Source: Limnoglobus roseus (lineage in GTDB: Bacteria > Planctomycetota > Planctomycetia > Gemmatales > Gemmataceae). From it: a DNA stretch of 64,000 bases. The stretch lies in assembly GCF_008254045.1 (NCBI RefSeq), contig NZ_CP042425.1:4154001-4218000 (forward strand), in the 5' to 3' direction. The notes under the pieces were generated by a model. It was not told the origin of the DNA. It saw only the letters and a list, made by a program, of their open reading frames with translations, and made no database searches. How positions within the stretch are numbered: the stretch's first letter is position 1; the number at the start of each line of letters is the position of its first letter. This document shows positions 1 through 8,020 of this stretch, in pieces. The translations under genes and the position numbers were made by a program.

Positions 1-336
1 AAACAGTTGTCATTCGATATCAAATGGAAGATGGGTTTCGTATACGCTGACTGCACCTTACGCCTCAATTACCGGGCGGATTTCTTCAACCCTATCAAGG
101 TGTTGGACCAGGGGACGTATCAGAAACCGGCGGGCGGGAATGGTTCCATGTTCTCGGATCAACCGCCGCAACCAATCAAGAGCCTGACGGGAGAAGGTAG
201 CGTATCGGCTAACTTCCCGCTAAACGGGGAAGGGAAGCCGTTGACCGTTGCCCAAATCATTGCCGGTGAGTTCGTTTACCTCGAATTCGTTGGGTTCTAC
301 GAAGTCCCGTTTACCAATATTCTGCGGGGTTTGTAA
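1..336 (+). CDS. hypothetical protein, 5' end outside window (phage-like cluster)
   Basis: The frame is open from base 1 (Lys-Gln-Leu-Ser-Phe) and stops with TAA at 334-336, so the true start probably lies upstream; a TTG at 7 is the only start-like codon seen nearby. At least 110 residues, with no signal peptide or membrane segment in the visible part. I recognise no family. The next gene begins on the base after this stop codon, so the two are almost certainly co-transcribed. The compact gene packing and lower GC suggest a phage-like structural module, but that is inference. Confidence 0.6.
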   Translation, partial: KQLSFDIKWKMGFVYADCTLRLNYRADFFNPIKVLDQGTYQKPAGGNGSMFSDQPPQPIKSLTGEGSVSANFPLNGEGKPLTVAQIIAGEFVYLEFVGFYEVPFTNILRGL

Positions 337-1680
337 TTGCCTAAAGCCTACGCACTCAGTGAACAGACCGCACAGAAACTAACGGACGCACTCGCCACAA
401 CAGCCCCCCACGGTTCGCCAAAGGGGGGAGGTGGGGTTCGCCAAAACATCTTCGTCAAGATCACCAAAGACGAACAGTCCGACGGCTATTATCGGTGTCT
501 GCCAACGGCGTATATCCCAATATTCAAACTGTTTGAAGAATATTCCGAGAGTAAAGCGTTCGACGTGAACGGCGGATTCTTGGAGGTTGGCAAGCGGTAT
601 CACGCCATCAATTACGGCATCGACGATGACGGCTTAGCCGTGTTCGCCATCGGTGGCGACGACGACTCAGAAGAATCCAGCACGAGCGGACATTTAAATT
701 TCAGTGCGATGATTTTCAACACTTCGGACGGTTGCGGGGAACTGTTCGACGTTGGGCACTTCCACATCAGCGGACACGTTCAACGGATTGAACTTGAACG
801 CATTGACGAATACGGCTTTGACCTCGCCGATTGTTGTTGCGGCGACACGTCATCGACTATGTTCACGCTCTCGGTAGGCGTTGATTATTGTGGGGACACT
901 GAAGCCTATACAAGCGGACCAGCGACCTGGATCGTAGACGGCGTTCCAATCGTCTTGTATGCGGGAGATAGTTCCGTTTTCACGTTTGCCTTTGATACGG
1001 CTGGACCACACACGGTAGAACTCAATCACAGTGCCGGTGAGTATATTACAGATTGGACGGGCGGCTCTCAGATCACCCCGGCAGACGGCACCGAATGGCC
1101 GTTTACGTTCTCGTTCAGCGACGGCGAAACGTCCGGTGCCGCAGTCTTCTACTTCTGTCCTGCTGACTCAAGTTCTAGCGAATCGAGTTCGTCTAGTTCC
1201 TCAAGTTCTAGTTCTTCTAGTTCGTCAAGTGAGTCCAGTTCATCGAGTTCCAGTACCGTTATCAACTACGGTTGTAACCCCTTCACGTTCGCTTGTGAGC
1301 CTTACAACGAGGGCAACGGCGGGTATCTGGTCGGCACGTATGCGGACGATCCAACGTGCGGCGGCGAGTGTGGCGGCGGTTCATCAAGTTCCAGTTCCGA
1401 AACAAGCAGTGAGGAAAGTTCCGAAACAAGTAGTGAATCGAGTTCCGAAACGAGCAGTGAATCAAGTTCTGAAACAAGCGAATCGAGTAGTTCCTCCTTC
1501 TCGGAATCAAGTGCCGACTGTTCTGGCGAGTGTTCTTACTTGTGGAACCTCGGAAGTGGACTATGGGTTTACCAGGGAAGCAATTGTAACCCCGGCTGCA
1601 CGTGTGATTACCCGCCTCGGAACGGACTGTTCGACGGCGAAGAATATTTGAGCGGTTGTTACATTCCGGGAGATCCATGA
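337..1680 (+). CDS. serine-rich repeat protein, paralog of the downstream gene
   Basis: 447 residues, apparent TTG start directly abutting the previous stop. Residues about 1-115 form a conserved N-terminal module shared with the next gene (common motifs TAPHGSPKG, DGYYR, KAFDVN, LEVGKRY). The middle contains a Cys-containing, Ig-like looking beta-rich segment. Two low-complexity Ser/Glu/Thr linkers follow, about residues 278-306 and 349-392, flanking a Cys-rich segment (CNPFTFACEP, CGGECGGG). The C-terminal 45 residues are again Cys-rich (CSGECSYLW, NCNPGCTCDYP). This looks like a modular extracellular or virion-surface protein whose modules are joined by flexible Ser linkers. Function unknown. 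The paralogous pair and low-GC context suggest a mobile or phage-related origin. Confidence 0.75.
   Translation: MPKAYALSEQTAQKLTDALATTAPHGSPKGGGGVRQNIFVKITKDEQSDGYYRCLPTAYIPIFKLFEEYSESKAFDVNGGFLEVGKRYHAINYGIDDDGLAVFAIGGDDDSEESSTSGHLNFSAMIFNTSDGCGELFDVGHFHISGHVQRIELERIDEYGFDLADCCCGDTSSTMFTLSVGVDYCGDTEAYTSGPATWIVDGVPIVLYAGDSSVFTFAFDTAGPHTVELNHSAGEYITDWTGGSQITPADGTEWPFTFSFSDGETSGAAVFYFCPADSSSSESSSSSSSSSSSSSSSSESSSSSSSTVINYGCNPFTFACEPYNEGNGGYLVGTYADDPTCGGECGGGSSSSSSETSSEESSETSSESSSETSSESSSETSESSSSSFSESSADCSGECSYLWNLGSGLWVYQGSNCNPGCTCDYPPRNGLFDGEEYLSGCYIPGDP
1168..1512 (+). repeat. low-complexity Ser/Glu-coding repeat tracts
   Basis: Two degenerate AGT/TCA/TCT/GAA tracts, 1168-1254 and 1381-1512, encode runs of Ser broken by Glu and Thr. 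They sit in frame in the serine-rich protein and have no spacer regularity. Such tracts are prone to slippage, so length variation between strains would be expected. Confidence 0.85.
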
Positions 1681-2705
1681 AATTCCTAAGCCAACAAACC
1701 GCCGACAAACTCAAGACTTACCTCGCACCAACTGCCCCGCACGGTTCGCCAAAAGGATACGTCGGGACTCGCCAAACAACCTTCGTTCAGATCACCAAAC
1801 CTGAACAGGACGACGGGTATTACAGGGCTAAGCCACTGGCGTATTTTCCCGTCTTCAAGTTCTGGGAAGACTACGCCGAGTGTAAAGCGTTCGACGTAAA
1901 TTCCGAGTCCTTAGAGGTTGGGAAAAGATACCTCGCAACCAACTACGGACCAGATACGGACGGCCTGTCTGTCTACGCTGCCAGGGGAACCGATAGCGAC
2001 GAACAAAGTGAAGGTAGTGAGAGTGAACTAACCTCGGCTACCTTTAGCGTGATGACGGACAAGCGTCCGACGGATTGCGGCATTGAATACGACATGACAA
2101 CGTATCGAGTCTACGGCCACAATATAAATATTAAGATTTCTTCTATTGATACTTATGGGTTCCAAATGGCGTGTTGTGATGACAGTCTAAGCACGAGTTA
2201 CACACCTCCCGATATCCGTTGTAGTGGCGAGTTCGGGGCTACGCTTGTCGATCACGTCACGTTTATGGACGGCACCGGCGAATTTGCCAAGCTCTACTTG
2301 CCGTACACGATGGAGTTGGGCGACCCCTTCGGCAAGACATATGTGGGCACCATTCCGGGTGGACCGGGCGACAACGGCATGTTGGCCCTCGGCGACTTCG
2401 GTTGTACGGGATTGGCGAACGGCCAGCCGATTGAGGGCGGGCCGAGGATCGTGTGGAACATCATCCGTTGGCAGAAGACGAACGCACCGTCAGCCGACCC
2501 CGGTTCGCCGTGGCCAAATTTCCCCGAGGCGTTTAATTTCGACTCCGTTCTGACTTACGACACCGCACACGGGGCAGGACCGGCCATCATCGGCGGCGAA
2601 ATCGAACAGGTTGAACGAGACGAGGATAACAACATCATACACGTGATAATTCTCATGCGAACCACAGTTGGAAACGTCAGACTAGATTATCACGTAGGAA
2701 TATAA
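1677..2705 (+). CDS. hypothetical protein sharing the N-terminal module of the serine-rich protein
   Basis: I chose the ATG at 1677 because it overlaps the previous stop as ATGA; the product is 342 residues. Residues 1-115 match the preceding protein closely (TAPHGSPKG, TFVQITK, DGYYRAKPLAYFPVFK, KAFDVN, LEVGKRYLATNYG), while the rest is unrelated. There is a short acidic/Ser linker (EQSEGSESE) instead of long Ser runs, then a C-terminal domain with little Cys. The arrangement is a duplicated N-terminal anchor or assembly module fused to different C-terminal domains, as seen in phage appendage or surface proteins. That role is inferred. Confidence 0.75.
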   Translation: MKFLSQQTADKLKTYLAPTAPHGSPKGYVGTRQTTFVQITKPEQDDGYYRAKPLAYFPVFKFWEDYAECKAFDVNSESLEVGKRYLATNYGPDTDGLSVYAARGTDSDEQSEGSESELTSATFSVMTDKRPTDCGIEYDMTTYRVYGHNINIKISSIDTYGFQMACCDDSLSTSYTPPDIRCSGEFGATLVDHVTFMDGTGEFAKLYLPYTMELGDPFGKTYVGTIPGGPGDNGMLALGDFGCTGLANGQPIEGGPRIVWNIIRWQKTNAPSADPGSPWPNFPEAFNFDSVLTYDTAHGAGPAIIGGEIEQVERDEDNNIIHVIILMRTTVGNVRLDYHVGI

Positions 2706-2707
2706 CC

Positions 2708-3478
2708 ATGATTTATCTTATTAATTTAGACCGACGACCCGACCGCCTCAAAGAAGCAACGGACGAACTCAACAAAGTGGAATTCCCGTTCCATCGCATT
2801 CAGGCCGTTGACGGGAACGCCGTGAAAGTCCCATTAAATTTCATACACGGTAAGGGGGCATTCGGTTGCCGAGAAAGCCACGTCAAGGCACTGGATCACG
2901 CCCTAGCCAACAACAAAACGGATATCACAATCTTTGAAGACGATATTCTTTTTAAAGATAATTTCCTGACCGATTACGACCAGTTCTTAGACGATGTGGA
3001 ACCGTTCGATTGGCAATGCTTGTTCCTCGGTGGGCAACATATGGGCGGACTCGGAATCCCAAGGCCGATCCAAGTGGCTACCAACGTCGTAAAGTGCGTC
3101 AACGTCCACCGAACACACGCCATCAGAGTTAGAGGCGAGTTCATCAAGACACTAAGGGACATCTACGCCAATAGTCTGAGACACATTGACCACACGTTTG
3201 GCAAGTGGCAGAGCAACAACCAGGACGCCAAAATCTATGCCCCTGATAATTGGTTGGTCGGTCAACGAGGGGGATTCTCAGACATCCGTGGGGCAGTCAA
3301 GCCTATCGAATGGTGGGCACCTAAATTCGTCCGTCACATCGGCACAACGGCCGGTGTTGAGTGTTTCAAATGTGGCACGCTGAAGGCCAACGAATCCCGC
3401 CCGTGTCTGACGTGTTTACAAAGCAGACGTTCACAATGTTTCACACCAGAGGAAACCAATGTTGTTCCCGCCCAATAA
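2708..3478 (+). CDS. glycosyltransferase family 25-like protein with C-terminal zinc ribbon
   Basis: 256 residues, ATG start two bases after the previous stop, with AGGAAT upstream. The N-terminus carries the GT25 (LPS glycosyltransferase) hallmark INLDRRPDRL followed by FHRIQAVDG. The motif GAFGCRESHVKAL and an acidic IFEDDILF follow, the latter corresponding to the metal/nucleotide-sugar-binding acidic motif. Near the C-terminus, CFKCGTL and CLTCLQ form a CxxC-x10-CxxC pair typical of a small zinc ribbon, which is unusual for GT25. The protein is short for a typical GT25 enzyme. It probably transfers a sugar to a surface or phage-encoded acceptor. It lies in the same low-GC operon as a second glycosyltransferase-like gene. 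Confidence 0.78.
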   Translation: MIYLINLDRRPDRLKEATDELNKVEFPFHRIQAVDGNAVKVPLNFIHGKGAFGCRESHVKALDHALANNKTDITIFEDDILFKDNFLTDYDQFLDDVEPFDWQCLFLGGQHMGGLGIPRPIQVATNVVKCVNVHRTHAIRVRGEFIKTLRDIYANSLRHIDHTFGKWQSNNQDAKIYAPDNWLVGQRGGFSDIRGAVKPIEWWAPKFVRHIGTTAGVECFKCGTLKANESRPCLTCLQSRRSQCFTPEETNVVPAQ

Positions 3479-4268
3479 CCGACGAACGGTAAGCCACTAT
3501 GGGGACGTTGGAGACTTGTTTGCGGCTTGCGCTTCCTTCCCCGATTTGGCCGTTCTGGAATCGTTCAGGGATTCCCCGGTTCGCTTGCTCGACCTTGTTC
3601 TTTACGATTGCCAAGGGAAGTGCCGAGAGGCGATGACTTGGGATAAGGTTGAGCGTATCAGACCGTTCCTTCAGTTGCAGCCGTATATCGCTCAGTGCCG
3701 TTACGCTGACACGCCAGAGGGTGACGTGTTGGACGGTTGGCGGCATCACCGGCCGCACCGACGGCTCAACCTTGCCGACAGGTTTGCCGAGTTCAAGCAC
3801 GTCACACACATTGACCGTAACCGCTCCTGGTTCCTGGTCGATCAAGAGTTAGTCGTTGCCGATGTCGTTATCAACCGCACGCCCCGCTATCGGGATAGAA
3901 GCCGGTTCCCGTGGAAAGCGATCATGCGGGCTTATTCGGGGAATTGCGTGTTCGTGGGCAAGCCGGAAGAACACCAGGACTTTTGCCGTGAGTGGGGGGA
4001 AATCCCGTATCACGTTACGCCCACGTATCTGGACCTCGCACGAGTCATTGCCGGGAGCATGTTGTTTATCGGCAACCAGAGTTCAGCGGCCTGGATTGCC
4101 CTTGGCCTGAATCACCCGACCTGGATCGAACAGCGGAACAACCGAAACGACGATTGCCACTTTGCCAGGAAGCACGCTTGGTACGATGGGAACCAGATGC
4201 CACCGGATTTGGACAAGTTGCCGATGCTGAACCATTTGGCGATGGGCAGCAATGAAAGTTGGAATTAG
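3459..4268 (+). CDS. GT9/GT-B-like glycosyltransferase (putative)
   Basis: 269 residues, overlapping the GT25 gene by 20 bases; AGAGGAA lies just upstream of the ATG. The C-terminal half has the look of a GT-B/heptosyltransferase (GT9) nucleotide-sugar half-domain: FVGKPEEHQDF, then a VIAGSMLFIGNQSSAAWIALGLNHP segment, the position where GT9 enzymes carry their D/N-S-G helix. The N-terminal half (YGDVGDLFAA) resembles the start of such enzymes. No signal peptide. It may cooperate with the adjacent GT25. Assignment to GT9 is by fold-like pattern only. Confidence 0.5.
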   Translation: MLFPPNNRRTVSHYGDVGDLFAACASFPDLAVLESFRDSPVRLLDLVLYDCQGKCREAMTWDKVERIRPFLQLQPYIAQCRYADTPEGDVLDGWRHHRPHRRLNLADRFAEFKHVTHIDRNRSWFLVDQELVVADVVINRTPRYRDRSRFPWKAIMRAYSGNCVFVGKPEEHQDFCREWGEIPYHVTPTYLDLARVIAGSMLFIGNQSSAAWIALGLNHPTWIEQRNNRNDDCHFARKHAWYDGNQMPPDLDKLPMLNHLAMGSNESWN

Positions 4269-4307
4269 TGAACAGATGATTATTAGTGGACGATTGAATA
4301 GTTCTCT

Positions 4308-4415
4308 TTAAACGAAAGCGTCAGGCAGTGAGGTTGAATCATCGCTCTCGGAGCGGTCGTACATCAGGCGGGCGGCTTCGAGGGCAATTGCGTGGCGGAG
4401 TTTGGCGTCGGCCAT
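4308..4415 (-). pseudogene. truncated N-terminal remnant of a chromosomal gene at the island boundary
   Basis: Reading from ATG at 4415 gives a 35-residue peptide with a well-formed start (ADAKLRHAIALEAARLMYDR) and then an abrupt non-conserved tail ending in TAA. The LRHAIA.EAARLMYDRSES pattern resembles, from memory, the beginning of a longer planctomycete protein family that continues with a Lys/Arg-rich segment and a nucleotidyltransferase-like domain; that match is unverified. The body of the gene is missing and the low-GC island begins just beyond it, so it is best explained as a gene cut by insertion or deletion. The rest of 4269-4500 shows nothing else I can identify. Confidence 0.45.
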
Positions 4416-4500
4416 TCGATTGGTGCGGCAGTTTGTTGAGGAGCCTATCCGATGCTGCCGCGAGGCTCGTAACTGAAGAGATAGCAAGCGGGCAGGAGGT

Positions 4501-5595
4501 TCACAAGGGCAGGAATTCCCGCACCGTCGTCACCCGATGCTGCGTCGCCGCCGCGAACACTGCCTCACACAGTGCCACCGTCTCCAGATTGTCCCGTCCG
4601 CCGATCTCCGGCTCCGTGCCGTCCTCGATCGCGCACAACAGTTGAGCCATCGTGCCGACGAACGCATCCGGGAACCACACCTCCGGCCACTGCGGGCGTA
4701 TCCAAGTGTCCGGCTCTCGCGTCGTGCAGAACTCCAACGTGCTCGGCTCCTTCGCCGGGTACTTCGGCCAGCCGATGGTCCCCTGTGCGACGCCCTCCGT
4801 GCCCTCGATCCGCCAGCGGATGCCGCGGTCGCCGATCGGGCCGGCCCACACGTCATCCCACGAACTCGCCCGCACGCCGTTGTCGTATTCGAGGACGTAC
4901 AGGTTGATGCCGTCGCGGTGCGGGAACCTCGTCCGCGGATCGGGCCGCGTACTCGCCAGCACGCGGTCTGGCGTGCCGAGCCAGTATCGGAACGTGTCGA
5001 GGTGGTGGATGCTCATGACGAACGTGGACAGCGACGGCAGCCCCTCGGCCCACGGCATCCAGTGCGGCACCGCTCGCATGTCGATGGTGGCGAGCACGAC
5101 CTCGCCGAGCCAGCCGCGCGTCAGCAAATCCTTCGCGGCCCGCACCGACTGGTCGAACCGCATGTTCTGGTTCACGCCGAGGACGATCCCCGCATCGGCA
5201 CACTGCCGCACGAGATCGGCCGCCTCACGCACCGACAGGGCCAGCGGCTTCTGGGCCAGAATGCCGCGCAACCGCCCCCGGCCCGCGTCCACCGCCCGCC
5301 GGATCACGTCCGGCTGCGCGTCCGGCGGCACGGCCACGTCGAGGACTTCGATCTGCGGATCGGCCAGCAGTTCATTGATGGTGGCGTGAACCGTGGGGAT
5401 GCCGTGCAGTTTCGCGACTTCGCCGGCCGTGGCCGCGTTGCGGGACGCGATGGCCATCGGGTTGAACCCGGCCTGCCGGTACGCGACGAGGTGGCAGTCC
5501 CGCATGATGAACCCGGCCCCGACGCACCCGATCCGCCAGTCACGGCGGCGGGGCAGGGTGGGCAGGTGGTTCAGCGGCGGGTCGGCAGGCGTCAT
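4501..5595 (-). CDS. Gfo/Idh/MocA family NAD(P)-dependent oxidoreductase
   Basis: 364 residues from ATG at 5595, which overlaps the upstream stop as ATGA. The N-terminal Rossmann fold shows IGCVGAGFIMRDCHL (GxGxxxxxxH) and the AIASRN segment at the end of strand 2. The family motif for the nucleotide-binding half, ILAQKPLAL (the EKP-like catalytic Lys, here QKP), follows at about residue 120. The substrate half continues with MRFDQSVRAAKDLL and a beta-sheet C-terminal domain. These enzymes oxidise or reduce sugars, cyclitols or related compounds; planctomycetes carry many copies and the substrate cannot be deduced. Length is normal. Glu of the common EKP is replaced by Gln. Confidence 0.88.
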   Translation of the reverse strand: MTPADPPLNHLPTLPRRRDWRIGCVGAGFIMRDCHLVAYRQAGFNPMAIASRNAATAGEVAKLHGIPTVHATINELLADPQIEVLDVAVPPDAQPDVIRRAVDAGRGRLRGILAQKPLALSVREAADLVRQCADAGIVLGVNQNMRFDQSVRAAKDLLTRGWLGEVVLATIDMRAVPHWMPWAEGLPSLSTFVMSIHHLDTFRYWLGTPDRVLASTRPDPRTRFPHRDGINLYVLEYDNGVRASSWDDVWAGPIGDRGIRWRIEGTEGVAQGTIGWPKYPAKEPSTLEFCTTREPDTWIRPQWPEVWFPDAFVGTMAQLLCAIEDGTEPEIGGRDNLETVALCEAVFAAATQHRVTTVREFLPL

Positions 5596-6287
5596 GACTT
5601 CCCCAGCACGAGATCGACGACCCAGCACCCGCGGACGTGTGGCCCGTCGCCGCGGCAGTGTGCGAGAATGTCTTCATTCTCGCAGCCAGCATCTTGCAGG
5701 GCATCGGCTAGGATCGGCAGGCGGTCGAAGGCGCGGTCGGCGTAGATGCCTTCGGCGAGCGAAACGACCGTGGACGTGAGCCATGTGCGATTGAAAGCAA
5801 CCGGGTGAAAGGGATTGCCGAGTACGTCACGGATCAGGTTGCAGTAATGAGGCCCCTCGTCAGACTCGGCAGGTGCGGATCGTAACGTATCCTTGAAGAC
5901 TTGAATGAGGTCTTCGTCTCGTACTCGTGGCGTGTTCGATACATAGGAAGCAGCCGAACACGCATATTCATGTGCCTCCCAGCCGAATCGAGGTGGACCT
6001 TCCGGCCACGCTCCAACTTGATCCATCTCCCAATGATCCAGGCATTCTTCGTAAGCTTCTCCCGCCTCGCCGGATGCGCGGTCGAGTACGGACTCGTCCA
6101 CCAGTTCGTCGGCCGATCGCTCCGCGAGTTCAACCGCTCGGCGACATCGATCATCGATCATAACATCCCAGACGCGGCGACAACAAGCGACCGCAAGCAG
6201 GCGTGCTTTCCGGGCAGATACACGACTCTTGAGGCGAGTGAGCATCGGGCCGGGGTAACGTTCTGAGAGCCATTCCGCTTCCGTCAT
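5592..6287 (-). CDS. Gemmataceae multi-copy family protein of unknown function (copy 1)
   Basis: 231 residues, ATG start with GGAGGCGG upstream. It opens with MTEAEWL and a short motif RKARLLAVACCRRVW, has a mid-region EEC.DHW, and ends in a highly ordered tail (GNPFHPVAF, W....VV.LA.GIY, RLPILADALQDAGC, ILAHCR, HVRGCWVVDLVLGK). The same architecture recurs in this window at 50942-51607. I know this pattern as a paralog family abundant in Gemmata-like planctomycetes; no function is established to my knowledge. The paired Cys and conserved His could bind metal. It overlaps the following oxidoreductase gene by ATGA, so the two are co-transcribed. Confidence 0.75.
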   Translation of the reverse strand: MTEAEWLSERYPGPMLTRLKSRVSARKARLLAVACCRRVWDVMIDDRCRRAVELAERSADELVDESVLDRASGEAGEAYEECLDHWEMDQVGAWPEGPPRFGWEAHEYACSAASYVSNTPRVRDEDLIQVFKDTLRSAPAESDEGPHYCNLIRDVLGNPFHPVAFNRTWLTSTVVSLAEGIYADRAFDRLPILADALQDAGCENEDILAHCRGDGPHVRGCWVVDLVLGKS

Positions 6288-6297
6288 CGCCCGCCTC

Positions 6298-6944
6298 CTA
6301 CCGCCGGCGCGGGTCGATGACGAGCGAGAAGCCGGGCAGCGCCTTCGGCGTGAACGTCGCGCCGAACGGGTGCGTGGTAATCGCCCACTTCTTGCCGCGG
6401 CGGACGTACTGAATTAGGGACGGCTCGCTTGGGTTAACGGTGCCGTCGATCACCCAATATTCGCGGATGGTGGGAACCGCCAAGTAAAGCGGCGGATTCC
6501 GGCCGAGGTCTTTTTCGATGCTGCCATCCACCAGAACCTCGACGACGAGAATCGGGCTGACTTCTTCCCAGTTCACGTCCGGTTGCTCTTCCTCCGTTGG
6601 GAAGTTTGCATACGCAGCCATATCAGGTTCAGGTGAAGTTGTCCGAACTGCTTCCGGTAGAACCACACGGCCTCTCGGGTCACGTGGTTAATGATCTGGC
6701 GATGGCCTCGCGAGTAGACGATGAGTTCCTCAAGCAGCCATGCCTCAAGGCGATTCTCCGGGATGTTCGGCACGGGCGATACGTACAGCCTCCCGTCAAT
6801 TATTTCGTACTTGAAGCCGCCGACATACTCCGCGGCGTCCGCCTGCTTGTCGCTGACCGGCCGCCCGTGGTCGGCCGGACCGAACCGCAGCTTGGTCTTC
6901 GCCTTCGGCTTTTGGGCCGCCCGGTTCGCGCTCGGTATCGTCAT
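6298..6944 (-). pseudogene. Uma2-family (DUF820) putative endonuclease, frameshifted
   Basis: Two overlapping - strand frames together make one Uma2 protein. The first (6573-6944) gives the N-terminal half (AAEYVGGFKYEIIDGRLYVSPVP, HREAVWFYRK-like end). The second (stop at 6298) gives the nuclease core: EPDMAAYANFP, SPILVVEVLVDGS, KDLGRNPPLYLAVPTIREYWVID. The switch has to occur near 6625-6665. A single-base indel is the simplest cause; a sequencing error or programmed shift cannot be excluded. The core motif residues (EPD, E..V, D....K-like) seem preserved. Uma2 genes are very numerous in planctomycetes and are often decayed. Confidence 0.68.
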
Positions 6945-6959
6945 CGCACGCCCTCCCGG

Positions 6960-7895
6960 TTATTTCCGCACCAGCACCCGCAGTTCCTTCGGCAGCGGGA
7001 AACTCACGTGCTCTTCGCGGACGACGCGGTTCTCCAGCGTCGCGCCAAACTTCGTTCGCAGAAACTCCACGCAGTCCTGAACGTGGTCTTCCGGGGCGCT
7101 CGCCCCGGCCGTCACCAGCACCGTGTCGCTCGGCCGGAACCAGTCTTCTTGCAGTTCGCTGACGCGGTCCACGAGGTAGCTGCGCTTGCCGAGGGTGCGG
7201 GCGATCTCGGCGAGCCGTTGACTGTTCGAACTGTTCTGGCTGCCCAGCACCAGTACGACATCGACTTCGGGGACGAGTTCGCGCACGGCCTCCTGGCGGT
7301 TCTGCGTGGCGTAGCAGATGTCGTCCTTGTTCGGCCCGACGATCTGCGGGAACTTCCGGCGAAGGGCCGCGATGACGACGTTCGCCTCGTCCACGGAGAG
7401 CGTTGTCTGCGTCAAGAACGCGAGCTTTACGCCGGCCGGCAGTTGCAGGGCGTCCACGTCTTTTTCGTCCTCGACCAACACCATGCAATCGGGCGCTTCA
7501 CCCATCGTGCCGAGGACTTCGTCGTGCCCTTCGTGGCCGATTAGCACAATGGTGTAGCCTTCCTTCGCGAACTTCACCGCTTCCATGTGAACCTTCGTCA
7601 CCAGCGGACAGGTCGCGTCGATGGCCCGCAGGTTGCGGTCGCGGGAGTGCTCGCGGATGCGGGGCGACACGCCGTGGGCGCTGTAGAGGACGGTGCCGCC
7701 GTTCGGCACTTCCGAGATGTCGTCCACGAAGACGACGCCCTTTGCCCGGAAGCGTTCGACGATCGGCCGGTTGTGGACGATCTCGTGGTAGACGTAGAGC
7801 GGGCTGCCGAACAGCGACAGGCTGGTTTCGAGCGTCTCGATGGCCATGTTCACTCCGGCACAGAAGCCGCGGGGGTTGGCGAGCAGAATCTTCAT
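6960..7895 (-). CDS. ispH: 4-hydroxy-3-methylbut-2-enyl diphosphate reductase
   Basis: IspH performs the last step of the MEP pathway, reducing HMBPP to IPP and DMAPP with a [4Fe-4S] cluster. ATG at 7895 is preceded by GGAGAA and gives 311 residues, normal for the family. Visible signatures: cluster ligand Cys12 in NPRGFCAGV; HEIVHN; DATCPLVTKVH (second Cys); GHEGHDEVLGTMGE; LTQTTLS; DICYATQNRQEAV (third Cys); LGSQNSSNSQRL; VTAGASAPE. All three cluster Cys and the substrate-binding His and Ser/Asn residues are in place. It follows the small Cys protein gene on the same strand, but a terminator lies between, so it is probably separately transcribed. Confidence 0.97.
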   Translation of the reverse strand: MKILLANPRGFCAGVNMAIETLETSLSLFGSPLYVYHEIVHNRPIVERFRAKGVVFVDDISEVPNGGTVLYSAHGVSPRIREHSRDRNLRAIDATCPLVTKVHMEAVKFAKEGYTIVLIGHEGHDEVLGTMGEAPDCMVLVEDEKDVDALQLPAGVKLAFLTQTTLSVDEANVVIAALRRKFPQIVGPNKDDICYATQNRQEAVRELVPEVDVVLVLGSQNSSNSQRLAEIARTLGKRSYLVDRVSELQEDWFRPSDTVLVTAGASAPEDHVQDCVEFLRTKFGATLENRVVREEHVSFPLPKELRVLVRK

Positions 7896-7973
7896 GATGG
7901 GTTCTCCGTTCGTCTCATCGTATGCCGGGGCCGCACGTCTTGCCAACCGCAACGCGACGGCCGGGAAAACGAA

Positions 7974-7998
7974 AACGCCACCCGATTCGGGTGGCGTT
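7974..7998 (-). terminator. Rho-independent terminator of the small secreted Cys protein gene
   Basis: An 11-bp perfect GC-rich stem (7974-7984 with 7988-7998) with an ATT loop. On the - strand it is followed by a T-rich run (TTTTCGTTTTC). It sits just after the stop of the 8021-8353 gene. Confidence 0.85.
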
Positions 7999-8020
7999 CC
8001 GTGTAAAAGCGGGGCCGAAG

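Noticed and set aside
1168..1512. Possible CRISPR-like or tandem repeat array
   Set aside because: Repeats are in frame, irregular and encode Ser/Glu linkers; no constant repeat/spacer pattern.
4537..5745. 402-codon open frame on the + strand
   Set aside because: Antisense to the Gfo/Idh/MocA gene; composition dominated by Arg, Pro and His, as expected of the opposite strand of high-GC coding DNA.
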